Below are positions 58,034 through 64,000 of a DNA stretch of 64,000 nt, in pieces; positions within the stretch are counted from its first letter, which is position 1; each line of letters starts with the position of its first letter. The notes beneath the pieces are model-generated. The model was not told where the DNA came from. It searched no databases and saw nothing but the letters and a program-made list of their open reading frames with translations. Origin of the DNA: Variovorax sp. UMC13. Lineage in GTDB: Bacteria; Pseudomonadota; Gammaproteobacteria; Burkholderiales; Burkholderiaceae_C. The stretch covers positions 67,501-131,500 of the forward strand of contig NZ_LZZW01000029.1 of NCBI RefSeq assembly GCF_014170375.1. Reading direction: 5' to 3'. Position numbers and translations under genes: made by a program.

Positions 58034-58468
58034 ATGATGCCCCATCGCCATGAACCGCCCCCGCTGACCCCTGTCTTCGTCTACGGCACGCTGCGCCGGG
58101 GCGGCTCCAACGACATCGCGCGCTACCGGCCCGCGCCGCGCTTCGTGGGCGAGGCCTTCATCGCGGCAACGCTCCTCGACCTGGACACCTATCCGGGCGC
58201 GGTGCTCGGCGGCACGGCGCGGCTGCGCGGCGAGGTCTACCGCATCACGCCCGAAGTCGAGGCGGCGCTCGACCTGCTCGAGGACGTGCGGGCCGACGGC
58301 ACGGATGAGTACCTGCGGCGCAAAGTGGATGTCGAGGTGGATGGCGTGCGCCTGCCGTGCCTGGTCTACGAACTGCATCCCGCGCGCGTGGCGGGGCGGC
58401 CGGTGATCGCCTCCGGCGACTGGTTCGACGCGCCCGGCGCGCGGCGCGATTTCATCCGTAGAAACTGA
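58034..58468 (+). CDS. Gamma-glutamylcyclotransferase-like (AIG2/YtfP) family protein
   Basis: 144 residues. The family motif VFVYGTLRRGGSNDI opens the barrel, followed by LLDLDTYPGAVLGGTARLRGEVYRIT with the catalytic-type Glu after LRG, and LPCLVYEL. Some members cyclise gamma-glutamyl amines, others act on branched substrates; the exact reaction is not fixed. Two ATGs lie three bases apart. Confidence 0.85.
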   Translation: MMPHRHEPPPLTPVFVYGTLRRGGSNDIARYRPAPRFVGEAFIAATLLDLDTYPGAVLGGTARLRGEVYRITPEVEAALDLLEDVRADGTDEYLRRKVDVEVDGVRLPCLVYELHPARVAGRPVIASGDWFDAPGARRDFIRRN

Positions 58469-58508
58469 TTCCGTCATGCGAAATCACTGCTTGCTGCAGC
58501 GCAGTATT

Positions 58509-58527
58509 TTTTCTCGATATGAGAAAA
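58509..58527. promoter_or_regulatory. Inverted repeat upstream of aceA
   Basis: TTTTCTC-GATAT-GAGAAAA in an AT-rich segment that contrasts with the GC-rich surroundings. A further half, TCGAGAAAA, follows at about 58539-58547. Possible regulator site. Confidence 0.5.
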
Positions 58528-58568
58528 CAAATTCCGCATCGAGAAAATAAATGGATAAGTGGTTGATT

Positions 58569-58602
58569 TTGTTGATGAAAAAATATGTCTTATATAAGAC
58601 AT
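58569..58602 (+). promoter_or_regulatory. aceA promoter with overlapping 18-bp palindrome
   Basis: The perfect palindrome ATGTCTTATATAAGACAT (58585-58602) covers a likely -10 (TATATA or TATAAG, 58591-58598), with TTGTTG (58569-58574) 16-18 bases before it as -35. A protein on the palindrome would block polymerase, so repression is expected. A second TAAGACA half follows at 58602. Confidence 0.62.
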
Positions 58603-58683
58603 AAGACAGAGGTGCGGCGACTACAGTGGATGCCAAGGCCCCGCGCCGAACGATTCACTTCAACCCCACCTCCGGAGTCACTC

Positions 58684-60015
58684 ATGCCCCAGAATTTCAC
58701 CGAACAGCTCAGCCGTGAACAGCAGATCGCCGCCCTCGAGAAGGACTGGGCGAGCAACCCGCGCTGGAAGGGCGTCAAGCGCGGCTACAGCGCCGCCGAC
58801 GTGGTGCGCCTGCGCGGCTCGCTGCCCATCGAGCACACGCTGGCCAAGCGCGGCGCAGAGAAGCTCTGGGACAAGATCAACGGCGGCGCCAAGAAGGGCT
58901 ACGTGAACGCCTTCGGCGCGATCTCCGCCGGCCAGGCGATGCAGCAGGCCAAGGCCGGCCTCGAAGCCGTGTACCTGTCGGGCTGGCAGGTCGCCGCCGA
59001 CGGCAACACCTCGGAAACGATGTACCCCGACCAGTCGCTCTACGCCTACGACTCGGTGCCGACCATGGTCCGCCGCATCAACAACACCTTCAAGCGCGCC
59101 GACGAAATCCAGTGGGGCCGCGGCGTCAACCCGGGCGACAAGGAGTTCATCGACTACTTCCTGCCGATCGTGGCCGACGCCGAAGCCGGTTTCGGCGGCG
59201 TGCTGAACGCCTTCGAACTGATGAAGAACATGATCGCCTCCGGCGCGGCCGGCGTGCACTTCGAAGACCAGCTGGCGGCCGTGAAGAAGTGCGGCCACAT
59301 GGGCGGCAAGGTGCTGGTGCCCACGCAGGAAGCCTGCGAGAAACTGATCTCGGCGCGTTTCGCCGCCGACGTGATGGGCGTGCCCACCATCGTGCTGGCC
59401 CGTACCGATGCCGAGGCCGCGAACCTGATCACCTCCGACCATGATGCGAACGACAAGCGCTTCCTGACCGGCGAGCGCACGCCGGAAGGCTTCTACCGCG
59501 TCAAGAACGGCCTGGAGCAGGCCATCAGCCGCGGCGTGGCCTACGCCCCCTACGCCGACCTGGTGTGGTGCGAAACCGGCGTGCCGGACATCGGCTTCGC
59601 CCGCGAGTTCGCACAGGCCGTGCATGCCGCCTGCCCGGGCAAGCTGCTGTCGTACAACTGCTCGCCGTCCTTCAACTGGAAGAAGAACCTCGACGACAAG
59701 CAGATCGCCTCGTTCCAGGAAGACCTGTCCGAGCTGGGCTACAAGTACCAGTTCATCACCCTGGCCGGCATCCACATCAACTGGTACAACACCTTCCAGT
59801 TCGCCCACGCCTACGCCAACGGCGAAGGCATGAAGCACTACGTGAACATGGTGCAGGAACCCGAATTCGCCGCGCGCGACAAGGGCTACACCTTCGTGTC
59901 GCACCAGCAGGAAGTCGGCGCCGGCTACTTCGACGACGTGACCACCGTGATCCAGGGCGGCTCGTCCAGCGTCAAGGCGCTGACCGGCTCGACCGAGGAA
60001 GAGCAGTTCCACTGA
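58684..60015 (+). CDS. aceA: Isocitrate lyase
   Basis: 443 residues. It cleaves isocitrate to succinate and glyoxylate in the glyoxylate shunt. The catalytic loop is visible as KKCGHMGGKVLVPTQEA (KKCGH with the active Cys), and LSYNCSPSFNWKKN, VLARTDAEAANLITSD and YLSGWQVAAD are conserved ICL blocks. The ATG at 58684 is the family start, with CCGGAG upstream. Malate synthase is not in the window. Confidence 0.97.
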   Translation: MPQNFTEQLSREQQIAALEKDWASNPRWKGVKRGYSAADVVRLRGSLPIEHTLAKRGAEKLWDKINGGAKKGYVNAFGAISAGQAMQQAKAGLEAVYLSGWQVAADGNTSETMYPDQSLYAYDSVPTMVRRINNTFKRADEIQWGRGVNPGDKEFIDYFLPIVADAEAGFGGVLNAFELMKNMIASGAAGVHFEDQLAAVKKCGHMGGKVLVPTQEACEKLISARFAADVMGVPTIVLARTDAEAANLITSDHDANDKRFLTGERTPEGFYRVKNGLEQAISRGVAYAPYADLVWCETGVPDIGFAREFAQAVHAACPGKLLSYNCSPSFNWKKNLDDKQIASFQEDLSELGYKYQFITLAGIHINWYNTFQFAHAYANGEGMKHYVNMVQEPEFAARDKGYTFVSHQQEVGAGYFDDVTTVIQGGSSSVKALTGSTEEEQFH

Positions 60016-60037
60016 CCGGCCCCTGCGCCGCACCGAG

Positions 60038-60064
60038 AGCCCGGCCCCGTGCCGGGCTTTTTTT
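60038..60064 (+). terminator. Rho-independent terminator of aceA
   Basis: AGCCCGGC, loop CCCGT, GCCGGGCT, then six T, 22 bases after the stop codon. Confidence 0.92.
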
Positions 60065-60125
60065 GCGTCCGCTGTTAAACTCGGCCCTCTCTGCTCCTCA
60101 CAAGAACGGGAAAGGCATTCTGGTT

Positions 60126-60191
60126 ATGACACCGCGAACTACGTCCGACGCATTCCACGGCGCTTCCATCTTCGAAGGAACGCGCCGGTAA
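60126..60191 (+). CDS. Putative thrS leader peptide (21 codons)
   Basis: A short ORF beginning MTPRTTSD and ending FEGTRR, with threonine at positions 2, 5, 6 and 19. It ends two bases before an element that competes with the thrS leader terminator. GGGAAAGG lies about 12 bases upstream as a weak ribosome site. It has the size, position and residue bias of an attenuation peptide. Its translation is inferred, not shown. Confidence 0.55.
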   Translation: MTPRTTSDAFHGASIFEGTRR

Positions 60192-60192
60192 T

Positions 60193-60259
60193 CCGCGCAC
60201 GCTGGTCCCACCAGCCGTTAACCAGAGCAAAGCGCGGTCACCACCGCGCTTTTTTGTTT
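60193..60259 (+). promoter_or_regulatory. Candidate transcription attenuator upstream of thrS
   Basis: Terminator: AGCGCGGT (60231-60238), loop CACC, ACCGCGCT (60243-60250), then TTTTTTGTTTTT, ending 18 bases before thrS. The segment CCGCGC (60193-60198), just after the leader ORF stop, can pair instead with GCGCGG (60232-60237), enclosing a hairpin GCTGG-TCCCA-CCAGC (60201-60215). The two pairings exclude each other. Confidence 0.7.
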
Positions 60260-60277
60260 TTCCGCCCAAGGTTTTTC

Positions 60278-62185
60278 ATGATCCAGATCACGCTCCCTGA
60301 CAACTCGCAGCGCGAGTACCCCGGCCCGGTTTCGGTGGCCGATGTGGCCCGTTCCATCGGCCCCGGCCTGGCGAAGATGACGGTCGCCGGCAAGGTCGAC
60401 GGCAAGCTGGTCGATGCCAGCGACATCATCGACCACGACGCCAAGCTGCAGATCATCACGCCCAAGGACGACGAAGGGCTGGAGATCATCCGCCACTCGA
60501 CGGCCCACCTGGTCGGCCACGCCGTCAAGCAGCTCTATCCGACGGCCAAGATGGTCATCGGCCCGGTGATCGACGAAGGCTTCTACTACGACATCTCCTA
60601 CGAGCGCCCCTTCACGCCCGAGGACGTGGCGGCGATCGAGGCGCGCATGCGCGAGCTGATCGCGCAGGACTACGACGTGGTCAAGAAGGTCACGCCGCGC
60701 GCCGAGGTGATCGAGGTCTTCACGTCGCGCGGCGAGGACTACAAGCTGCGCCTGGTCGAGGACATGCCCGACGAGCAGGCCATGGGCCTGTACTACCACC
60801 AGGAATACGTCGACATGTGCCGCGGCCCGCACGTGCCGAACACGCGTTTCCTCAAGGTCTTCAAGCTCACGAAGCTGGCCGGCGCCTACTGGCGCGGCGA
60901 CGCCAAGAACGAACAGCTGCAGCGCATCTACGGCACGGCCTGGGCCGACAAGAAGCAGCTCGAGCAGTACATCCAGCGCATCGAGGAAGCCGAGAAGCGC
61001 GACCACCGCAAGCTGGGCAAGGAACTCGACCTGTTCCACATCGACGAAGTGGCGCCAGGCGTGGTGTTCTGGCACCCCAAGGGCTGGGCCGTGTGGCAGC
61101 AGGTCGAGCAGTACATGCGCGCCATCTACCGCGACACGGGCTACTGGGAAGTCAAGGGCCCGCAGATCCTCGACAAGAGCCTGTGGGAGAAGACGGGCCA
61201 CTGGCAGAACTACCGCGACAACATGTTCACGACGGAGTCGGAGAAGCGCGAGTACGCGCTGAAGCCGATGAACTGCCCGGGCCATGTGCTGATCTTCAAG
61301 AGCGACCTGCGCAGCTACCGCGACCTGCCGCTGCGCTACGGCGAGTTCGGCCAGTGCCACCGCAACGAGCCCAGCGGCGCGCTGCACGGCATCATGCGCG
61401 TGCGCGGCTTCACGCAGGACGACGGCCACGTCTTCTGCACGGAAGACCAGATCCTCGACGAATGCGTGGCCTACACGGCGCAGCTGCAGAAGGTGTATGC
61501 CGACTTCGGCTTCACGGACATTCTCTACAAGGTCGCGACGCGGCCCGACAACCGCGTCGGCTCCGACGAGCTGTGGGACAAGGCCGAGCATGCGGTCATG
61601 GAGGCGCTGCGCCGCTCGGGCGTGGACTTCATCATCTCGCCCGGCGACGGTGCCTTCTACGGCCCGAAGATCGAGTACACGCTCAAGGACGCGCTGGGCC
61701 GCCAGTGGCAGTGCGGCACGATGCAGGTCGACTTCAACACGGCCGAGCGCCTGGGCGGCGAGTACGTGACGGAAACGAGCGGCCGCGCCCACCCCGTGAT
61801 GCTGCACCGCGCGATCGTCGGCAGCCTCGAGCGCTTCATCGGCATGCTGATCGAACACCATGCCGGCGCACTGCCCGCATGGCTCGCGCCGGTGCAGGTG
61901 GCGGTGCTCAATATCAGCGAAGGCCAGGCGGACTACGCGGCATCCGTGGCGAAAACGCTGCAGAATCAAGGGCTTAGAGTTCAGCTCGATCTGCACAACG
62001 AGAAGATTACGTATAAAATACGCAAGCATTCGTTGCAAAAGCTTCCCTACATCCTCGTCGTGGGCGACAAGGAGAAGGAAGCAGGTGCCGTCGCAGTGCG
62101 CGCCCGAGGCAATGTTGACCTCGGTGCCATGTCGGTCGAGGCGTTCTCCCAAAAGATCGCCGACGACATTCAACACAAACGCTGA
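60278..62185 (+). CDS. thrS: Threonyl-tRNA synthetase
   Basis: 635 residues. Domains in order: TGS (MIQITLPDNSQREYPGPVSV), editing/SAD domain with HSTAHLVGHAVKQLYP, and the class II core with motif 2 region FGQCHRNEPSGALHGIMRVRGFTQDD and MNCPGHVLIF, whose Cys is a zinc ligand. The anticodon-binding domain is at the end. It charges tRNA-Thr. The ATG at 60278 begins the TGS domain. First structural gene of thrS-infC-rpmI-rplT-pheS. Confidence 0.98.
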   Translation: MIQITLPDNSQREYPGPVSVADVARSIGPGLAKMTVAGKVDGKLVDASDIIDHDAKLQIITPKDDEGLEIIRHSTAHLVGHAVKQLYPTAKMVIGPVIDEGFYYDISYERPFTPEDVAAIEARMRELIAQDYDVVKKVTPRAEVIEVFTSRGEDYKLRLVEDMPDEQAMGLYYHQEYVDMCRGPHVPNTRFLKVFKLTKLAGAYWRGDAKNEQLQRIYGTAWADKKQLEQYIQRIEEAEKRDHRKLGKELDLFHIDEVAPGVVFWHPKGWAVWQQVEQYMRAIYRDTGYWEVKGPQILDKSLWEKTGHWQNYRDNMFTTESEKREYALKPMNCPGHVLIFKSDLRSYRDLPLRYGEFGQCHRNEPSGALHGIMRVRGFTQDDGHVFCTEDQILDECVAYTAQLQKVYADFGFTDILYKVATRPDNRVGSDELWDKAEHAVMEALRRSGVDFIISPGDGAFYGPKIEYTLKDALGRQWQCGTMQVDFNTAERLGGEYVTETSGRAHPVMLHRAIVGSLERFIGMLIEHHAGALPAWLAPVQVAVLNISEGQADYAASVAKTLQNQGLRVQLDLHNEKITYKIRKHSLQKLPYILVVGDKEKEAGAVAVRARGNVDLGAMSVEAFSQKIADDIQHKR

Positions 62186-62230
62186 TTTTTCGGAACAGGC
62201 CGGTTGTGGCGCGTGGATGCGACGGTGTTA

Positions 62231-62247
62231 GCTACAGTTTCTGTAGC
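62231..62247 (+). promoter_or_regulatory. Hairpin in the thrS-infC spacer
   Basis: GCTACAG-TTT-CTGTAGC, a perfect seven-base-pair stem ten bases before the infC ribosome site and without a T run, so not a terminator. It could be a processing site or part of infC translation control. Confidence 0.55.
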
Positions 62248-62270
62248 AAGTTGTTTGAAGGATTCTGACC

Positions 62271-62882
62271 ATCGCTACTGCATTTCGCGACCGCCGCCAC
62301 CGCGAGGAACGCCAACACCGCCTGAACCGGGAAATCATGGCCCCGGAAGTCCGCCTTGTAGGCCCGGAAAACGAGCCATTGGGTGTCATGAGTATTTCCG
62401 AGGCTCTGCGTCTGGCCGGTGAGGCCGATGTGGACCTGGTGGAGGTTGTCGCCGCGGCGAATCCGCCGGTGTGTCGCCTGATCGAGTACGGGAAGTTCAA
62501 GTACCACGAGCAGAAGAAGGCCGCCGAAGCGAAGTCGAAGCAGAAGGTCATCGAGGTCAAGGAAATCAAGTTCCGGCCCGGTACCGACGACGGCGACTAC
62601 AACATCAAGATGCGCAACATCAAGCGCTTCCTTGAGGACGGCGACAAATGCAAGATCACGCTGCGCTTCCGCGGCCGCGAGATCACGCACCAGGAACTCG
62701 GCCTGGCCCTGCTGCAGCGCATCCGCGACGAGCTGGGCGACACCATCCTGGTCGAGCAGTTCCCCAAGCTGGAAGGCCGCCAGATGATCATGATGATCGC
62801 GCCTGGCCGCAAGAAGCCGGGTGGCGCGCCGAAGCCGGCCGCCGCCGCAGAGGGTGCGGCACCCGCAACGGCTTCGGCCTGA
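62271..62882 (+). CDS. infC: Translation initiation factor IF-3, ATC start codon
   Basis: 203 residues. IF-3 binds the 30S subunit and checks the start codon. I place the start at ATC (62271): the residues that follow, (M)ATAFRDRRHREERQHRLN, are the conserved IF-3 N-terminus, and AAGGA lies eight bases upstream. The first ATG (62337) would remove 22 conserved residues. IF-3 genes in bacteria commonly begin with a rare AUU or AUC codon, so that IF-3 represses its own translation. The C-terminal tail is Lys/Ala rich. Confidence 0.92.
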   Translation: MATAFRDRRHREERQHRLNREIMAPEVRLVGPENEPLGVMSISEALRLAGEADVDLVEVVAAANPPVCRLIEYGKFKYHEQKKAAEAKSKQKVIEVKEIKFRPGTDDGDYNIKMRNIKRFLEDGDKCKITLRFRGREITHQELGLALLQRIRDELGDTILVEQFPKLEGRQMIMMIAPGRKKPGGAPKPAAAAEGAAPATASA

Positions 62883-62914
62883 GCGACGAGAGCAGAAAAG
62901 TTTTTGAAGGGATT

Positions 62915-62940
62915 TCGCCGGCGCTGCAAAGCGACGGCGA
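62915..62940 (+). promoter_or_regulatory. GNRA-capped hairpin in the rpmI leader (candidate ribosomal-protein operator)
   Basis: Arms TCGCCG (62915-62920) and CGGCGA (62935-62940), a G-A mismatch, then CGCT and AGCG around the tetraloop GCAA. Ten base pairs with a GNRA loop, 33 bases after the infC stop and about 80 before rpmI. The place fits an L20-type autoregulatory site. Confidence 0.6.
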
Positions 62941-63019
62941 GATGAAGAAGTGTCTCGGGGCCAACAAGTCTGCGGAGTTTCCGTGGCGCCTCACGAGCAC
63001 AAATTAAAGGAGCATTCAC

Positions 63020-63223
63020 ATGCCCAAAATGAAGACCAAGAGCAGCGCGAAAAAACGTTTCCGCGTTCGTCCCGGTGGCACCGTCAAGCGCGGTCAAGCC
63101 TTCAAGCGTCACATCTTGACGAAGAAGACCACCAAGAACAAGCGTCACCTCCGTGGTGCAGTCGCAGTGCATGAGACCAACATGGTTTCTGTCGCCGCCA
63201 TGCTGCCCGGCCGTGGCATTTAA
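63020..63223 (+). CDS. rpmI: 50S ribosomal protein L35
   Basis: 67 residues. MPKMKTKSSAKKRFRVRPGG is the standard L35 start, with KRHILTKKTTKNKRHLRG in the middle. Basic protein of the large subunit. AAAGGAG precedes the ATG. Gene order with infC and rplT is the conserved one. Confidence 0.98.
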   Translation: MPKMKTKSSAKKRFRVRPGGTVKRGQAFKRHILTKKTTKNKRHLRGAVAVHETNMVSVAAMLPGRGI

Positions 63224-63247
63224 CCCAGACGAACAAGGAGTACTCAC

Positions 63248-63607
63248 ATGCCTCGCGTCAAACGTGGTGTAACGGCTCGCGCCCGCCACAAGAAAGTTCT
63301 CGCACTCGCCAAGGGTTTCCGCGGTCGCCGCGGCAATGTCTTCCGCGTCGCCAAACAGGCGGTGATGAAGGCAGGCCAATACGCCTACCGTGATCGCCGC
63401 ACCAAGAAGCGCGTCTTCCGTCAACTGTGGATCGCGCGTATCAACGCCGCCTCGCGTGAACTGGGCCTGACCTACAGCCAGTTCGCCAATGGCATCCGCA
63501 AGGCCGGCATCGAGATCGACCGCAAGATGCTTGCGGACATCGCCGTGCATGACAAGGCCGCTTTTGCCGGCATCGTGGAGCAGGTCAAGGCCAAGCTGGC
63601 TGCTTGA
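63248..63607 (+). CDS. rplT: 50S ribosomal protein L20
   Basis: 119 residues, the normal length. MPRVKRGVTARARHKKVLAL at the start and AGQYAYRDRRTKKRVFRQLW are L20 blocks. L20 is an early assembly protein of the large subunit and in other bacteria represses translation of its own operon. It lies 24 bases after rpmI with AAGGAG before the ATG. Confidence 0.98.
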   Translation: MPRVKRGVTARARHKKVLALAKGFRGRRGNVFRVAKQAVMKAGQYAYRDRRTKKRVFRQLWIARINAASRELGLTYSQFANGIRKAGIEIDRKMLADIAVHDKAAFAGIVEQVKAKLAA

Positions 63608-63624
63608 TCCCGCACAGCAGACGG

Positions 63625-63697
63625 CAGCCCTTTCGGGGGCGTCCGTTTGCGCCCACGGCACAAGGGCTGGCGCTTGAAAGAGCACCAGCCCTTTTTT
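63625..63697 (+). promoter_or_regulatory. Terminator with competing segment before pheS (candidate attenuator)
   Basis: Terminator: AAGGGCTGG (63662-63670), 14-base loop, CCAGCCCTT (63685-63693), then more T. An upstream CAGCCCTT (63625-63632) can pair with AAGGGCTG (63662-63669) instead. The terminator ends 22 bases before pheS, so it must be read through to express pheS from the operon. No Phe-rich leader ORF is visible. Confidence 0.7.
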
Positions 63698-63718
63698 ATT
63701 TTTTCCCGAAGAAATCCC

Positions 63719-64000
63719 ATGAACGAGTTGGACTCTCTGGTCGCCACCGCCAGCGCCGCCTTCGCCCAGGCGACGGCTCCCGCGGAGCTTGAAAACGCCA
63801 AGGCGCTGTTTCTCGGCAAGGCCGGCCGCATCACCGAGCTGATGAAGGGCATGGCCCAACTGCCGGTCGACGAGAAGAAGTCGCGCGGCGCCGCCATCAA
63901 CGTGGCCAAGCAGGCCATCGAGGCCGCGCTGAACGAGCGCCGCCAGCAACTCGCCGACGAGGAACTCGCGGTGCAACTGCGCGCCGAGGCGCTCGACGTG
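63719..64000 (+). CDS. pheS: Phenylalanyl-tRNA synthetase alpha subunit, N-terminal part
   Basis: The first 94 residues; the gene runs off the window. MNELDSLVATASAAFAQA and LFLGKAGRITELMKGMAQLP match the N-terminal coiled-coil domain of PheS. The subunit charges tRNA-Phe together with PheT, which should follow. Confidence 0.95.
   Translation, partial: MNELDSLVATASAAFAQATAPAELENAKALFLGKAGRITELMKGMAQLPVDEKKSRGAAINVAKQAIEAALNERRQQLADEELAVQLRAEALDV

Noticed and set aside
56430..58034. 534-residue frame joining the SWIB protein to upstream sequence
   Set aside because: The N-terminal 387 residues are a shadow frame of the DMT transporter on the same strand; the Lys-rich protein has its own ATG at 56873.
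60192..60277. T-box riboswitch before thrS
   Set aside because: The T-box sequence and specifier loop are absent; the GGTCCCACC stretch is just part of a small hairpin.
63604..63792. PheM-like leader peptide with a Phe-Tyr-Phe-Phe stretch
   Set aside because: The Phe codons come from the T run of the terminator itself, so the peptide could not act before termination, and the frame overlaps rplT and pheS.

Overview
The window looks like chromosomal DNA of a high-GC betaproteobacterium of the Comamonadaceae, most like Variovorax. The reasons are strong GC bias with very long antisense shadow frames, many Bug-family (tripartite tricarboxylate type) orphan binding proteins, several complete ABC uptake operons, an FMN riboswitch in front of a single lumazine synthase gene, and a thrS-infC-rpmI-rplT-pheS operon. 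This assignment rests on protein and operon character; no database was searched. I saw no prophage, insertion sequence, CRISPR array or tRNA.

Layout. 1-2000: the 3' part of a 23S rRNA gene, the 5S gene and the rrn terminator. 2-7 kb: leftward small genes (WYL-type regulator, GyrI-like protein, VOC protein), a PIN-PhoH ATPase, a Bcp-type peroxiredoxin and a Mth938-like protein. 7-14.7 kb: a rightward run of an AlaA-like aminotransferase, hom, thrC, mobB, moeA and moaD, then a leftward DapA-like gene, then moaE. 14.8-19.5 kb: a Bug binding protein, clpB behind a good sigma-32 type promoter, a small membrane protein and a methyltransferase. 19.5-29.3 kb: a branched-chain amino acid type (Liv) ABC operon with an acyl-CoA ligase, divergent from TetR, enoyl-CoA hydratase and thiolase genes. 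29.3-36.8 kb: arfB, a SulP transporter, an AraC/MFS pair, a membrane hydrolase, riboswitch-controlled ribH and a YcaQ-like glycosylase. 36.9-43.8 kb: a hydantoin/D-amino acid operon (polar amino acid ABC transporter, D-carbamoylase, D-hydantoinase, two racemases). 44-56.4 kb: a catabolic island with two transport systems, a Gfo/Idh/MocA oxidoreductase, a DUF993 protein, a TIM-barrel isomerase, an enolase-superfamily enzyme, a TetR regulator and a ThDP enzyme. 56.4-60 kb: an Ala/Lys-rich SWIB protein, a DMT exporter, a GGCT-like protein and isocitrate lyase. 60-64 kb: the thrS-infC-rpmI-rplT-pheS operon, running off the end.

Main points. (1) Three 20-bp sites with one pattern (AAxTxACC, four bases, GGxGAATT) lie in front of the Bug/Gfo/DUF993/TIM operon, in front of the ABC/enolase operon, and between the TetR gene and the divergent ThDP gene. 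They tie about ten genes into one predicted TetR regulon for an unknown, probably polyol- or sugar-acid-like substrate. This is the best candidate for an undescribed system. (2) The translation-factor operon carries several RNA control elements visible in the sequence: a leader ORF with four Thr codons and a competing-hairpin attenuator before thrS, an ATC start for infC, a GNRA-capped hairpin before rpmI, and a second three-segment attenuator before pheS. (3) A family of ~90-bp repeats follows stop codons at three places and shows compensatory base changes in its stem.
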